Shown in pieces: positions 25,225 to 37,984 of a stretch of 64,000 bases of DNA. The stretch's first letter is position 1. Every line of letters begins with the position of its first letter. Source of the DNA: Stromatinia cepivora (lineage: Eukaryota; Ascomycota; Leotiomycetes; Helotiales; Sclerotiniaceae); the NCBI GenBank assembly GCA_014898415.1, contig RCTD01000004.1, positions 248,001 to 312,000 on the forward strand, in the 5' to 3' direction. Under the pieces are notes generated by a model, which searched no databases, was not told the origin of the DNA, and worked only from the letters and a program-made list of their open reading frames with translations. The position numbers and the translations under genes were made by a program.

Positions 25225-25241
25225 GGCCTTCTAGTAACCAC

Positions 25242-25412
25242 GGTATTCAATAGTCCGGACGACAATCCAACAATGAAAAGCTTTTGGATTCTTGAACTTT
25301 TAAGCAATAATAACGGTGTGATTTCACCACCTTCATGGTGATACCAACAACTACATATTTAAAACACTTCGAACATTGAAAATTCATATCTGTTCCGGGG
25401 CATTGGCCAATA
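25242..25412. mobile_element. MITE, copy 2 (decayed right end)
   Basis: The left part GGTATTCAATAGTCCGGACG..AATCCAACAATGAAAAG matches copies 1 and 3. The right part (CGAACATTGAAAATTCATATCTG) matches the right part of copy 3 but lacks a clean terminal repeat. It lies 17 bp after the DUF7580-type stop codon. Confidence 0.55.
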
Positions 25413-26410
25413 TGGGGATTGGGCAATCAACTACGTCGATACCGAAATGAGCTAGCTAATTGGCCAATACCCTAGCTCTTTGGTCAATAAACGAAGTTGC
25501 CGTATCAACTAGCTCATATATAAATAAAGAATTTTGAGGTTATTCGCAAATGAACTAAGTTCATACAAAAATAATATATTCAATATCCTAGTTCATTAGA
25601 TAATAGGCTAGTATATAGGGATCCTAATTCAAATGAATGCAGCTGCTCATCGGTCTGGGGTAGAGTCGAGCATGATGAATTCCAAAACTATCTATAATAC
25701 GGATAGCGCGTTTCTCTCATATCAAGTCATTCAAGCAGAGTTCCTACGAGAGAGGCCACATCCGCTAAGTACCAATCCAAACACACAAAAACGAACAAAA
25801 AAATACCCAACTCACAGAATGTTAGCCATCATAACCGACAAGAGCGAATAACGTTAAGAGAGGCGCCTTCAACGATAAAATCCACAATATGATGTCCTAG
25901 GTCGGAAGGGCCCACTACGCTTCTCGAAGTCCTCAATAATCTTCAGAGCCATGCGGGCTCTTATACACCCAGAGAATCATCCATGAGCTAGATACATCTT
26001 TTCCAAATGCCGGGTCCTCCCATTCGAGCAATCAAAGTCGTCGAATTTTGAAGCCTCAAACTCCACAAAGTAGAACATATACCCTGAATAGACGAGGAGA
26101 AGCAAATGGGCGTTAAGTTAACCATATTTCTCTTGAGATATACCCGCTCTCTATTTCGAGACGTTGGCATAGCGAATCGAATCCACGTTTTAGATGCGGG
26201 GAAAGTCCTTTCGCTTACATAAGGGGCTCAACATTGGGTGCGGTTCATATCGAGGACATATGACTATAGAGGACTGGCTCATGGTGAAGGGAGATTACAC
26301 GGTAAGAGGGAGCAAATAACTTTCAGTGATATTCAGAAAGATGACTGGTAGAACAACTATCTAACCCCACATACGACTCATTCCAAGCCCTTCTAATTGG
26401 CATCATGGTA

Positions 26411-26564
26411 TCAACAGTCTGGGCTGTAGTCCAACAATCAAAGCTTGTGAAATGTTGAATTCAATTGAAACATTAAATTTATTCGAAACAACAACTCATA
26501 TTTAAATATCTAAACCCTTTCAAACATCGAAAACACAACTAGTCTGATATTCCGGACTGTCGGA
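26411..26564. mobile_element. MITE, copy 3
   Basis: Ends TCAACAGTCTGGGCTGTAGTCC and inverted GACTGTCGGA flanked by TA at 26409-26410 and 26565-26566. The word AGTCCAACAATcAAAG is shared with copies 1 and 2. It lies 34 bp downstream of the GH92 stop codon, in the convergent spacer. Confidence 0.65.
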
Positions 26565-26597
26565 TACCCCTGCATGGGATGATACCTCGATTCTCAA

Positions 26598-29190
26598 CTA
26601 GAACTTCATATTACCAATCCTCATACTAGGAGGCAAATCCTCCTCTTTAGTCCCCCAATCACTCTCCGCATCTCCCAAAACTAATTCCAACGTCTGTCCC
26701 TCGGTGAAAAATTCATGTCCACTATATTAACAACAAGTTAGCACACTATCCACTCATTGCCACACTATTGAAGGAAAACTCACATCCAGCTCCTATTCCA
26801 CACCACCCCATTCACCTTCGCACTCTGCACAAAAATATTTCTTACACCACCATCCCATCCCAAATTCCTGATCGTGCTCTTCTTTCCATTTTCATTTGTA
26901 AAACTGACGGATTCGAAAAAGGGCGGCATGATTAGATATACATTTTGTCCGGGGTTAGGAAATAATCCCATCATGGAAAAGGCAGTAAAGGATGCCATGG
27001 CGCCGGTGTCGTCGTTGCCGGGTAGTCCGATGGTGGAGGCGTTGAAGTATGCGGGAATGTACATGTGAGCACGGGAGGCGGAGAGGGCGGGACGCGCTGC
27101 GTACTGAAGTGATGAATTAGCGGGTTGGGGGATGATAGGGTTGGGGGACGAACGTGGTATAGAAATACTGTCAGGAATGAAGGTTCATTTCCGATATCTG
27201 TTAGACCACTTGTATGCAAATAATCCAGACGAGAGATAAACTTCTCAGGACCACCGAGCAGGTCAATCAGAGTCGCAATATCATGCGGTACAAAGCTACT
27301 GTTTTGTCAGCACAACATAAAATACGGAGAGAGAAGCTCCCACAATTGATACTCCCAAATACTATCCTCAAAAGTCTCCTGCGGATTACTCGTCAAACTG
27401 CAAAACGAATCCAACGGACTACACAGTATCGGATCCTGGTATCCCCAAGTCCCATTCAAATATTTAGGCTGAAAGAATCCCGTAAATCCTGTATCCACAG
27501 CATTAATATACGACATCTGATCTTCCTTCCACAGATTTTGCCAATTCGTCGCGCGCTTTAGATATTTCGTGTAGTCTGGTTTCCCCAACCCTTTTCCAAG
27601 AGTCGAGATACAGAAATCGTTATAAGAATATTCCAAAGTTCTGGAAATACTTCTAGAATTTGTACCGAAACCTAAATAATCGTAATCGAGGTATGGGATA
27701 TAGTTTAGCGCTTTCCAGGACATGAGCCCACCGCGTCCTTCATTGGACCAATCTAATGGCTCGTTTTCCGCATCGTTAACGACTGCTTCGTAGGCAAGTT
27801 GCCAGTCTATACCGGTGAGATTCTTGACATATGCGTCGGTGATGACATTATCGGCGTTTGAACCTCCTTGAGTAAAGCCTTTACAGAGACTCATGCGACA
27901 ATCTGGGAGCCAACCGATGTTTTTGTAGGTATCGAGGAGACTGCGGATCATCTCTGACAGCGCGGATGGATCGATTATTGTAAGGAATGGGAGTTGAGAT
28001 CTAAATGCATCCCATATACTGTGCGGTTGTTATCCCTGGGTAGGCCCAGCCAACTGACTAAAGACTTACCAGTAAAACGAATCAAAGTATGGTTCGCTAC
28101 TTTCCCATAGCGGATTCTCGCCAGTATAGTTCTGTGGGGACATCATAGTCCTATAAATTGCGCTATAGAAGTTGGTTAGTAGCGAAGTATCACTACCATT
28201 GCCAGCCTCTACAGTTACAACACTCAATTTCTCCCTCCATGCATCCTCAGCTGTTTTCTTGAGCCCAGCAAAATTCCAATCTGGAATTTCATTTTCTGCA
28301 TTCTGACAAGCTTTATTCGAGCTAATGAGACTAACACCCACGCGGGCACTGACAGTACCATTGGTTGGTGCATTGAAGCGAATAAAACCTCCAGCTTGAA
28401 TATAGAAGAGATTTATGCCTCTCGTAACGAATAATTCCTTTGGCTCCATTCCTGCTCTGTTGTTGACCCATATCCCAGTGTCTAGTATGCTCGCTCCAGA
28501 GAAGTCAACACAGACATATGACATAAATGAGCCACTTCCGAAACTTGGAATGAATGTCCCGTTGGCTTTTATGCGACCATTGTCTGCCACGCTAATGGTC
28601 GCATTCTGTCTACTGGCACAAAGATCCGTCAAGTCCAAGAGAATGAGCGGACTCAATGCCGTCCCATTCGAAGAAGCTTCTGTAGGAAAATTGAAATGAT
28701 AAAGAGCAGCATGCTCTGAAACTGTCATCTCTGCATGAATCCCGTTCGCTAGACTTAATCCAAAATATCCCGGCGTAGCAACCACAGAGTCAAGGACATA
28801 CGGCGTAGCTCGGTCTGTGATCAAAAATTTGCAGTTATCAATGGCATCATCAGGACAGTACTGCGGAAATAATGGAAAATTACCCAGCGAAGGTTCTCCC
28901 CCCGTGCCAGAATCATGCATATGTGAGAATCCGGTCACATTACTACCATCCGTTGAGAATCCAGCAGTATTCTGACCATTAACATCCGCGACCGCCTTTG
29001 CCATCCCGTATGGGAGCGTAGCTCCTGCAAAAACATTCCCACCATTATTAGTACCAATGAGTTGGTTAACGTATTGAAGCGGGTCAAATTTACTCGTATT
29101 CGTTGATGTTGTGTTAGTGATGTTCCATTGAGCTACCAACGAAGGAGACAGGAAGAGAATACAAGTTTCCAAATATTTCTTGAGTGTCAT
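26598..29190 (-). CDS. Secreted GH92 alpha-mannosidase
   Basis: Exons on the minus strand are 29190-28070, 28018-27344, 27298-27154, 27103-26784 and 26721-26598, introns 45-62 bp, all GT..AG with exact frame joins; 794 residues from this start. ATG 29190 is preferred because it opens into a signal peptide (MTLKKYLETCILFLSPSLVA); an in-frame ATG at 29256 adds 22 residues. Family blocks in order: VNQLIGTNNGGNVFAGATLPYG, GFSHMHDSGTGG..LGNFPLFP, SEPYFDSFYCIWDAFRSQLPFLT, GWLPDCRMS, GGSNADNVITDAYVKN, WEYQFSFVPHDIATLIDLLGG, LTDIGNEPSFLTVFLYHYAARP, GLPGNDDTGAMASFTAFSMMGLFPNPG. These identify an exo-alpha-mannosidase (usually alpha-1,2) that trims mannose from glycoproteins, probably calcium dependent. 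Many Asn-X-Ser/Thr sites fit secretion. Confidence 0.93.
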
Positions 29191-30024
29191 ATTGAAAACT
29201 AACGGCAAACAATGAGGCAGGTGGTCGAGGGATTGTTGTAAAATAAGGGAAAACATGCTATTGTCATGAAAATTAAGTACTTGTTTTCAACGCGGGGTAA
29301 CGATAAATCAGATCCATATGATTAATGCAGTACTACATCACTTGATGCAGGAACCTGGAAAGTGCATTTTGATATCGAGACCTTCCTATATAAGATAAAA
29401 GCGACGAGGATAGATTGTCACATTATGAAGAAGCAGGTCTCAAAAAAAATGGAAATACCAAGAAATTTTAGAGAGTGTCTCCAGAACATTGCGTTAAAGT
29501 GTTAGTCTCTGACTTTAATATTCTGGTCGCGGTCAAGGAAGTGTCGAGCGCCAGCTAGCTCATTGTTTAAGGAGCTCCGAACAACCACCTACGCACTATA
29601 AGATCTAAATTACTCAAGATATTGTAGTGCTCGTGATGCCGGCTATGAATGTTAAAGTCTTCATTTTAAGATTAACTTCGGATTGAATCAAAGAACATTT
29701 TCCAGGATCAATTCAAGCGCAGTCCTGTTCGTTAAATGTATAATGTATCTCGAAGTTACGAACTTATCAGTTAACGCGAGGTCAATCAGCAAGGTTCTAG
29801 TAATGTTGGTTCCTTTTCAGGAATCATTCCGAGTAACAACATTTGATTAGTTATCAAGCAACGAAGAATCGGCGGAAGATGAACGGTGCATCGAGAGACC
29901 TTGCGCTTAAAATTCATGCTCATATCTATCCATCCCAGTGCCAACTTAGCAAGCTACCAAACCCCAAAACCAGCGAAAGTAAGTGTTCTCAGCTAATCAC
30001 GCGCCCAATGTCCATTGATAATAC
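29191..30024. other. Intergenic, no gene seen
   Basis: Holds the GH92 upstream region and the 3' flank of the HD-domain gene. Confidence 0.6.
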
Positions 30025-30846
30025 CTACTTTGTGATCCGTGGTTCGTACCCATCCTCAATTGCGACTTCTTCCACCCACCACTTCTTGAATTGCTCTAAT
30101 CGTCCAGTCGCTTCGTGTGCCATTCTCCTACCAGGTTCTGTCTTCATCAAAGGCTGCAACTTGAGCAGTTTCCAATCGAATATCTCTATCGATTGTAGCA
30201 TCGACCTTTGTGTTTTCGCGCCACCATATGTGAAGACCCTTCCAATACCAATGGCTCCGAGAGAATCTATGCGGTCCGCGTCTTGAACAATGGCAAGCTC
30301 AGGGTATTGATCGATGAGATTCCGAACGACTTGGAGATCTTTGATTTCTTCGAAGTATGAAACGGCCGAACAAATGGTCTGTATCTTCACGGCAAGTTCG
30401 GAATCTGCCCCAAAGCCCAACAGCAAGGTATTTATCATCGTCTTCGGATTTTCCTTCTTGAGATCGACGTACTTTCTATCCCCAACGTCATGTAACAAAG
30501 CAGAAAGAGTGATGCTAGTCATATCGTATTGCGGGACAGGTTGATTTTTCTTGGCAGCATCTGCGATTATCTCATCGTGTATGATATGAGCTCTGTGTAC
30601 AACGCGTTTGATATGAGCGAAATCGTGGGAAGCATCAAATTTCGACATGTGTTGCTTGACATGGTTTTCGACTTTGGGGATTAGCTCTGCCGCGGTAACC
30701 ATCTTGGCTTGGTAGTAAAAAAACCTAGATGTTCGAAATACCTGCGGTGTTAAGTTCTTGCGAAATATCCTCATTGATGGCATCTTCAACGCAGGCATAC
30801 TTCCAGTATTGAAGGAAAGATGAAAGATGAAAACACCCAGCCTCAT
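30025..30846 (-). CDS. HD-domain metal-dependent phosphohydrolase
   Basis: A single exon of 273 residues. The HD core shows HDFAH (His74, His78), the metal-binding pair LLHDVGD (His119-Asp120) and a later QDADRIDSLGAIGIGR with the last Asp ligand, the H..HD..D order of small HD-superfamily hydrolases. Related fungal and bacterial proteins act on nucleotides or other phosphoesters; the substrate here is unknown. The first 48 residues are basic and lack acidic residues (SMRIFRKNLTPQVFRTSRFF), so they may be a mitochondrial presequence. Alternatively translation starts at the internal ATG at 30702 (MVTAAELIPKVE). Confidence 0.85.
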   Translation of the reverse strand: MRLGVFIFHLSFNTGSMPALKMPSMRIFRKNLTPQVFRTSRFFYYQAKMVTAAELIPKVENHVKQHMSKFDASHDFAHIKRVVHRAHIIHDEIIADAAKKNQPVPQYDMTSITLSALLHDVGDRKYVDLKKENPKTMINTLLLGFGADSELAVKIQTICSAVSYFEEIKDLQVVRNLIDQYPELAIVQDADRIDSLGAIGIGRVFTYGGAKTQRSMLQSIEIFDWKLLKLQPLMKTEPGRRMAHEATGRLEQFKKWWVEEVAIEDGYEPRITK

Positions 30847-33404
30847 ATCCCACTTACCGGATGACTCTTATTATGTATTCTCATGATTTCTATACACAAA
30901 CACTGTAATTTGGAAGGTGTCGGAATGATGCAGAGAGATAGTCATATCTTTTGAGAATGACCTCCAATAGGTCATTCTACCAACACGGTTGTCTTTGGGG
31001 TTGAGGGAAAATGGCAGTGTTAGAATTTTTTGGGCCTTTGTAGGATTGTGGCAGAACTTCGGCCTTGGAAATAGTGTGGTGGAACATAAAACAACTTCAG
31101 TGTGTTTGCTTTTCTCCCTTCATTACATTCATAGATTTTTGTATTTGTTCCTAAGATATTTGAACTACAAATGACTATATTTTCGCTTCCTCTTTGTTCT
31201 TTTCTAGCAAATACTTTCATCAATTAAGCAATTGAGTGAAGATGCATACAAACAGGAATTTCCACACCGTACAGTACCTTGCATGCCAAGCGGGATGCTG
31301 CTTGCATGGAAGAGCAAACGGCTGCTGCGATAAGTCAGGAATTAAAGTCGGTGAGTAGTCAAAGAGATTTGTAGGAAGCTTTGCAGCTGTAATAAAGCAA
31401 ATTAAAGCAATCTTGGGAAGCCACAGCCAGAGGTCAAATTGCCAAGGAAAAGCGAGCGGTTTCCATAGCACAAATGTTTACTCAGTCACGCCACCCAATT
31501 ATAAAAAGAATTAAATATATCAGGATCAGGAATCAAACAGATGGGAAGAGAGAAACAAATTTTCGCTCTCATCTAATGACAATGCAAAGGGTTACCCTCA
31601 GTCCAACTTTTGAGCGTGACGAAATTCTAGCACACTGCTGCCGGACTCGTTGAATAACCAGCATGCTCCGTCTGTCTAATTCGTCACCTTGATATGGGCG
31701 AAAGCAATGATATTGTTTTGTTCTCCAACAGCGATGCATCGTAATGCTTGATGCGCCTTAGAAGTTTCCAATCGCAGTCTATACGTTATCGTGCTAGGTC
31801 CGAAGCTTCATGTGCGCCACTGGTTCCCAATTTGAATGGATGCGGAAAGCTTGCAATCGAAGTTGTGGCGTGGGGCAGCGATGACTCGAGAAGGAAAGAT
31901 TGGCAATCTCGACCAGCTAACCACATTGTCTAAAATGAATAGTGACTCTCTAAAGGAACATGAGGGCTACGTCAAAACCGTTCATTAGGCTCGCCCGATC
32001 CTGTCGGTGGTCCAATTTGGATGCCAGTGTCAGGAGAGTGATGCAGAAAGCGGTGCGTTTTCTCCTGGGGGCAAATTACCAGAGTGTAATCGTCAATTTA
32101 ACCAATACCATCTAGTATTAAAGGTCGCATGGAAGTTACGTTGCTGTTCCAGTAAGTGAATTGATGCCTTTGATAACCAGTTCATCATCAGATATATTTT
32201 CCAACATCGGACCCTCCTTAAGTAATCGCTCCAGCTCAGTCTCAGACGGAAGTAACGAAGACCTTCTGGTAATCCAAAAGCCCATCACCCGTCAATTCAC
32301 CAATCATGTTTTCTCCCCCTTGAAAGCCAGATTAACACCGCCAAAACCTATTGCTATTTTGCCTCGGGGGCGAAGAATACTTGAACAAAACCACGACCCT
32401 CAAATCTTTCACAGTTATACTCTTCACATCCACTGAAGATACTACCCTCGTGACATCTCTCACATCTTTGATCATGTTTTATAATCCTGTCGCCAATTCT
32501 TGTCTCGAAATAATACGTCCCTACATCACTACGCACAAAGCTGCAGTCCGCTGGGCCAACCGCATACGGAGTTTCCATAGAAATCCAGCCAGGCAACTCC
32601 CAAAGAATGGTTTTAAGCTGGCCTCTTACCGACTTCCCACCTCCCTCTTTGGCACCAGCAAGCATATCCATTATATTACCTCTTTAATATCTACATCATC
32701 CTCGCATCAATTTCACACTCCAACCATCTTCTTAACTACGAGCCTTCCAGCAAGAAACAGCTGATTAATAAACAATAATGGCTAAGAATTGTAATCTCAA
32801 TCCTTAATGCCACAGCTATCCGAAGAACATACTCACCAAACTCCGTACAGAATTGTAATCCTACAATGTACATGATGGATAATTTAACATCCATAGCATC
32901 CATAAGAAGAAAGCGTGATGAATTGTGGTGTGATTTCACTATTGATGTACTATGAATTTTTATGTCAGTTAGATGATTCCTTGATGAATCCTAAATGTTG
33001 AAATTGCTTTGTTGATTTCTCCAACAATATTATCTATCGTGATGAGGGATATAAGTAGGGAAACGTTGAGAGGCCATTGTGAAGGATTGGCGCGACATCG
33101 AACTGCCCGGTGTTAGTTGCTGGATGCTGGGGGTTTCTTCCGTTACAAGCGTGGGTTGGATTTAAGATATTGAAACATTATGAGGATCCTTACGAATTGG
33201 GATTGACTAGAATTGTAGGCAATTGCAAAATCAGAGATTTGATGGGATATACTTCAAAATGATATTCCTTTCACGTTAACCGTTATAACATATGGGGTAT
33301 AATGAAAAGCAAAGTGCTTTAGGACGAGCTTTTATTTATATGTGATACACCATATAGCCCAAACCCCGTAAAGATTCCCATTCCCAGACCATAATGTAAA
33401 TAAT
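30847..33404. other. Intergenic, with one doubtful minus-strand frame
   Basis: About 2.5 kb without a confident gene. The best candidate is the minus-strand frame 32671-32354 (105 residues), with Cys pairs in RCERCHEGS and GCEEYNC; it may splice on toward 32150. No family is recognised and the plus strand is also open there, so it is not called as a gene. Confidence 0.4.
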
Positions 33405-34160
33405 TTACTCGTCAGCTTCTTCCTCATCGGCTTCAATGGTGGTTTGTGCGATACGGTCCAAATCACGTTGTCCGGATTGAGTGATACGACGACCTCCCTT
33501 CTCCTCATCTTGCTCCAAAACACCGATCTTCTCGAGGGATTGCAAGACGTGACGGTCAACAGATCCGGAGGCGTTAACGTGGTGGGATGGTCTGGAACCA
33601 CGGTTCTTGGTTGAACCGTGGACCTTGGTGAGACGGCCAACACCGACGGTTTTGCGGAGGTAGATGTGACGAGCGTTGGCGGCGGCACGGACGTAGTACC
33701 AGTCGATGGATTGAGGGGGGAGCTCGTTGGATGCGCTGGTCTTGACGGTATCAACCCAACCTTTGAAAGAAAACATGTTAGCATTGGAACTACTGGGCAG
33801 GTGTGTAAGGAAAAAAAAAGATTGAGAATTTTAAGTCGGTACGTACCTGGAATTGGGAGCTTTCCTTGTCTCTTCAAGAAAGCAGCATATGCATCAATGA
33901 ACTTTTGTGCCTGAAATAACCCGTCGAATCAGCATAATTCCGTCAGCGGAGATCTTTCGACCCCCTCACACCTGCTCATTTATCGACGAGAAGGTAGTCT
34001 GCGAAGCACAGGATTTGTGAAGATTGTTGATGTGAATGACTGGAATTCAAATTCGCTGTCGCAAATCGACTTTTCAAGCTCATCCTTCTTCTTCCTCCAC
34101 TGCACAGCTGGTAGAATTGTTTATACTTACGTCAACATCGCGAACAGTAACACCACCCAT
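33405..34160 (-). CDS. RPS19: 40S ribosomal protein eS19
   Basis: Exons on the minus strand are 34160-34131, 33910-33847 and 33760-33405; introns are 220 and 86 bp; 149 residues. The product begins MGGVTVRDVD-AQKFIDAYAAFL and runs through LPIPGWVDTVKTS, DWYYVRAAANARHIYLRK, GVGRLTKVHGS, and ends in an acidic EADEEEADE tail. Length and sequence order match eS19, needed for small-subunit maturation. The tiny 10-codon first exon with a long first intron is typical of fungal ribosomal protein genes. Confidence 0.96.
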
Positions 34161-35120
34161 TTTTGCGGTATTTGGAATTATGTTCGAAGGGTTTGTCGTT
34201 GGAAGTTCTTTGGGCGGAATGGAGATTGTCGTGGTTCGAGGTTCGAAAAGAGATGTTGAAAATATCCAAAGTGCGGGCAACAAATTACGCGAGGGAAGGC
34301 TTACCATATATGGACTAGCGCATATTCATCGGTAAGTCTGGTTCGGTTTTACCGATTTTCATCCTTTATAAGTTTACGGTTTACGCTTACCTAGATTTAC
34401 GGAGTATTTACCTTGCATGTGTCATCCGAGCCGGCCGAGCTATAATAATAAAGCTATGATAATAAGGTTAAGTTTGACAATAACAATAAAAGCTTAACTT
34501 ATTGACTTTCCCGTAGTGATGGAAAAATGTGCTGTTGCATGAACCTTGATATCTGCACAAGACTGGCCGAAAATTTGCCAGAATTTACACACAGCTCACG
34601 AGTTCTTCATCTGAGAAACAAAGTAGCTGGTATTATCCATTCTCAGTCTAACCGTTTGTCAATACCTAGTGTTGTGAAATGAATTGAATATTCGAGCCTA
34701 CCTAAGGTTGCATATCGTTCTAGAAATTCATTGAGAATTTGAATATCTAGAAGTAGATGTTCTTTTTGCTATGCATGTTATGTTTTTGAAACAATTCATG
34801 TTTGCACCTTTGGTCTTTTATTTCATTGGAGGGCTTATGTTTTCAGTAGGCCACAGACTGCTTGAGGTGGTACATATCTACTACTTAAAGTTCCGGGCAC
34901 TTTGCAATGTATCGGAGAGGCTAAGATAGAAACTCTCATGTAAGGCTTTCATGCAATTGGTAAATACACTATATTTAAAATATATACATTGTCATTTCTC
35001 TCAAAAATGGCCACTAAAGGGGAAGTTATGTACAAAAGCTTCTTCTCAATCATTGCATGCAATTTTCTAACGGCCCTATCAAACCTGTGCAGGGCTTCAC
35101 TTATGTCCTTGTTCGAGGAT
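34161..35120. other. Intergenic, no gene seen
   Basis: Holds the eS19 promoter side and the 3' flank of the GH12 gene. Frames present overlap the eS19 first exon antisense or lack domains. Confidence 0.6.
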
Positions 35121-36024
35121 TTAACTGATGGAGACGCTGTAGGCAGAGGTCTTGAAGACAGCGTTGGAACCTGTTTTACGTGAGCTTCTTGTTGAATAAT
35201 TGATCAAGGGATGAACTTACCGGTGAATGGTTCGGTACCAGCTTGGATGGTTGTAAGTAATTGGGTGGATGGGTATTTTTGGTATGTGACCAAGTATGTA
35301 AGGAAAGCCTTCAAGTCACCGGAGAAACTATTAACTGAGCTAGAAGCGACGAAAGAATGCACTGTAGTGGCGCCATTGAGTCCGGTGTAGAGTTTCCATG
35401 ACACTCCGGCGATTGTTACAGTTGCAACAGGTTTTCCGGTGGCTGAGATTGGTCCTGCACCACCCTACAAGTCGTTAGCTTTCGTAACATTGCATAAATG
35501 ACGACAATGGCAGTAGACGCTTACAAGGGCAGCAAGCCAGATCATAATCTCGAAGTCCGCAGGGCCAGTACCAGCAGCTGAAGAGAATAAATCATAGGAT
35601 ACGTCAGCAACGAGATTGGAGCCAGTGTAGCTAGAAGGAGTCATGATTAGCTAAGTTTTTTGAGTGGCCCGGACGAAACAAACCTCCACTTCCAAGTACT
35701 TGGGATCTTTGAAATGGCAGAGACCCGCTTAGGTGTCATAGTAAGTCCTACGTTTGCATAGGACTTGACTTGAGAAGATCCTCCTGCCCACGACCAGCTA
35801 GTGGACCAGACAAGAGTATTACTCGTGTCTGAAGTGACAGTTGTGCATTGAGAACCGGTGAAACCGGTTATATTCCAAAGGTTTTGGTAGACAGTATAAG
35901 TTCCGGTTTGGAAAGTATCCCATTGCCCACATTTTGTTGTAGCTCTCTTATCGAGGATAGCGGTAGGGGAGGCAACAGCAATTGTCGCTAAGACCAATGA
36001 GACCAAAGACTGAGTGAATTTCAT
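35121..36024 (-). CDS. Secreted GH12 endo-beta-1,4-glucanase (possibly xyloglucan-specific)
   Basis: Exons on the minus strand are 36024-35684, 35630-35525, 35464-35221 and 35170-35121; introns 50-60 bp; 246 residues. The start at 36024 opens into a signal peptide ([19 protein letters not shown]) followed by a Lys-Arg site (LDKR). The fold markers are [30 protein letters not shown] and VKSYANVGL. The nucleophile Glu141 lies in [17 protein letters not shown] and the acid/base Glu227 in QAGTEPFTG. The last exon ([15 protein letters not shown]) is only reached by splicing; reading through would end a few codons after the donor. It cleaves internal beta-1,4-glucan or xyloglucan bonds outside the cell. 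The exact substrate cannot be read from the sequence. Confidence 0.92.
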
Positions 36025-37238
36025 GATGATGGGATTGAAGGATACTTGATTGTGCGTGGAATGTTTGGATGAAGAAAAAGAAGACATCGAACAAGACTCG
36101 TATTTATACAGGATTCAGCAGACATATTATGGTACAAGCGCTAATCGTGGAAACATCAGATGAAATGGAAGGGGATGTTGTCTGGGGAGACCTTGCGCTT
36201 GATAGATTGACAGGACCTATCTGAGCAAACTGTAATATACAGCTGTCCGCACATGGATAAAGCTTCGAGTTTGGTATGGCTTCCACCATCTGAAGTTCTT
36301 GGAAGAAAATCCCTAATCTACATCCAGAGTGATTTGGGATACCTCTATGGGGTGCTTGAAAGCCAAGATGCTTCGCCCACTTTTCCGCCAATAAAAGTTC
36401 GAGACATGAATTAATATATATTGACACGGGCATAAAGTTTTTCGGAGAAGGACCAAAGTAGAAATATTTAAAAGATTATTCCGTTTACTAACGTTTTGAA
36501 ACGCGTTAAGATGGGTCTATTTCGGCATCTAGGGGTTCGAAGCCGCACTTGAGGATTCTGGCTAAATTTGCCGAGAAAAAAACGTTGACAAAGTCGTAAG
36601 TTACAACCTGGATCTTATGACTTACCCCGGATTCTTAAAGAGAGATGAACGGCGAAGTTTGTTCCTAAATTGGATTGATGCTCATGATGATGAACGATCA
36701 CTGGTGGTAAAATTTCTCCTCATCCAGCAACTGTAGTAGAGGCTTTTGGCAAAATACCCTATATTTCCACTTGAAAGAGTCTGTCTTTGAAAATGAGCCA
36801 GGAATATCCAAGGGGAATTAGAAGTCATATATGTTGATACTTCCGTTCTATAATCGCGTTGTATAAAATTAAATGATTTCAACCAATTCAAATAACTACT
36901 TGAATTGAGTAGACACATGGTTTAAACAAATGCAAAAGAAAATAAATACAATAATTTGTATGATTGTAGAATGAACATTTCCTGAAATCATGATTAGGAT
37001 TTCGGAATTTGAGAACTTAAAGTTATCCGGAATACACCCTTAGAAAGTTCAATTAATTAACTACCACACCGCCTGTGTAATCATGATTGATAACTCTCAT
37101 TCAGATATAAATTTTAGTAAATACTAGAAGGCCTCTGATTTGTAGGAAGCGTAGGAAGCGTAGTAAGAATGGATTAGAAGCTATTCATCAATGGATGCAG
37201 CTCTATGAAATCAGTAGGGCTGCGTGATTTACCGTCTA
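36025..37238. other. Intergenic up to the first foldback element
   Basis: After the GH12 promoter no gene is seen. A short direct repeat (GTAGGAAGC twice, near 37143) is present. GC content drops sharply at the end of this stretch. Confidence 0.55.
36101..36110 (-). promoter_or_regulatory. TATA box of the GH12 gene
   Basis: TGTATAAATA on the minus strand, about 80 bp before the start codon. Confidence 0.55.
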
Positions 37239-37984
37239 AGTCAACCACCCTAGTTTCCGGCCACCCCTACTTTCCGGCCATCATTCATATCAAAAATCAT
37301 CATTTTTTATATTTTTAATTTTCTTATTTATGAATATAATTAAATGAAATTTTGAGTATAGACTCTTTATATAAATATTGAATCATTCTTAAAATTTTAT
37401 AATTTTAGGTTTTTTTTTGATAGAAATATTAAAGATTGAATTTTTGATTTTTGATTTGTATATGATTTATATACAAATTAAAAAAATATCAAAATTTTGA
37501 ATAACTTTTCAACAAAAATAATTAAAAATAAACTATTTTTTTTGGAATTTTTGAATCATATTTTATTTTATATAAAATTTTATATAGATAATTTTTCAAT
37601 TAATAATAAAACATTATTTATAAATAAAGATTTTTCGAAATTAGATTTATTTTATATAATATAATTTCAGGATTTTATTAAAATTTATAATTTATTTTTA
37701 ATTATTTTTGTTGAAAAATTATTCAAGATTTTGATGTTTTTTTAATTTATATATAAATCATATATAAATCAAAATTCGAAAATTCAATCTTTAATATCTT
37801 AACAAAAAAAATTATGAAAAATCTGAAATTTTCAAAATTGATTTGAATTCAGATAATAAATTTTTAATCAAAATTTCATTTAATTATATTCATAAATAAG
37901 AAAATTAAAAATACAAAAAATAATGATTTTTGGTATAAATGATGGCCAGAAAGTAGGGATGGCCGGAAACTAGGGTGATTGATT
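37239..37984. mobile_element. Foldback element, copy 1
   Basis: The 746-bp element is nearly one long inverted repeat: each arm is about 350 bp and the centre is short and AT-rich. Outer ends are AGTCAACCACCCTAGTTTCC (left) and its inverted, partly C-to-T changed copy (right). TA flanks both sides (37237-37238, 37985-37986). The outer part repeats the word CCGGCCACCCC/CCGGCCA. No coding frame. Confidence 0.75.

Larger units (their letters stand above)
25225..26597. other. Intergenic with two MITE copies
   Basis: No gene is supported. Besides the two MITE copies there is a stretch near 25400-25560 with repeated TTGGCCAAT and GCTAGCTAATTGG words, likely repeat remnants. Confidence 0.55.

Noticed and set aside
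36480..36560. GGGGTTCGAAGCC resembling a tRNA T-loop
   Set aside because: No acceptor stem, D arm or anticodon arm can be formed with upstream sequence.
37300..37920. Near-perfect palindrome considered as a replication origin or CRISPR-like structure
   Set aside because: The same arms recur at two other sites with TA-flanked ends, so a foldback transposon explains them. No regularly spaced repeats with unique spacers exist anywhere in the window.
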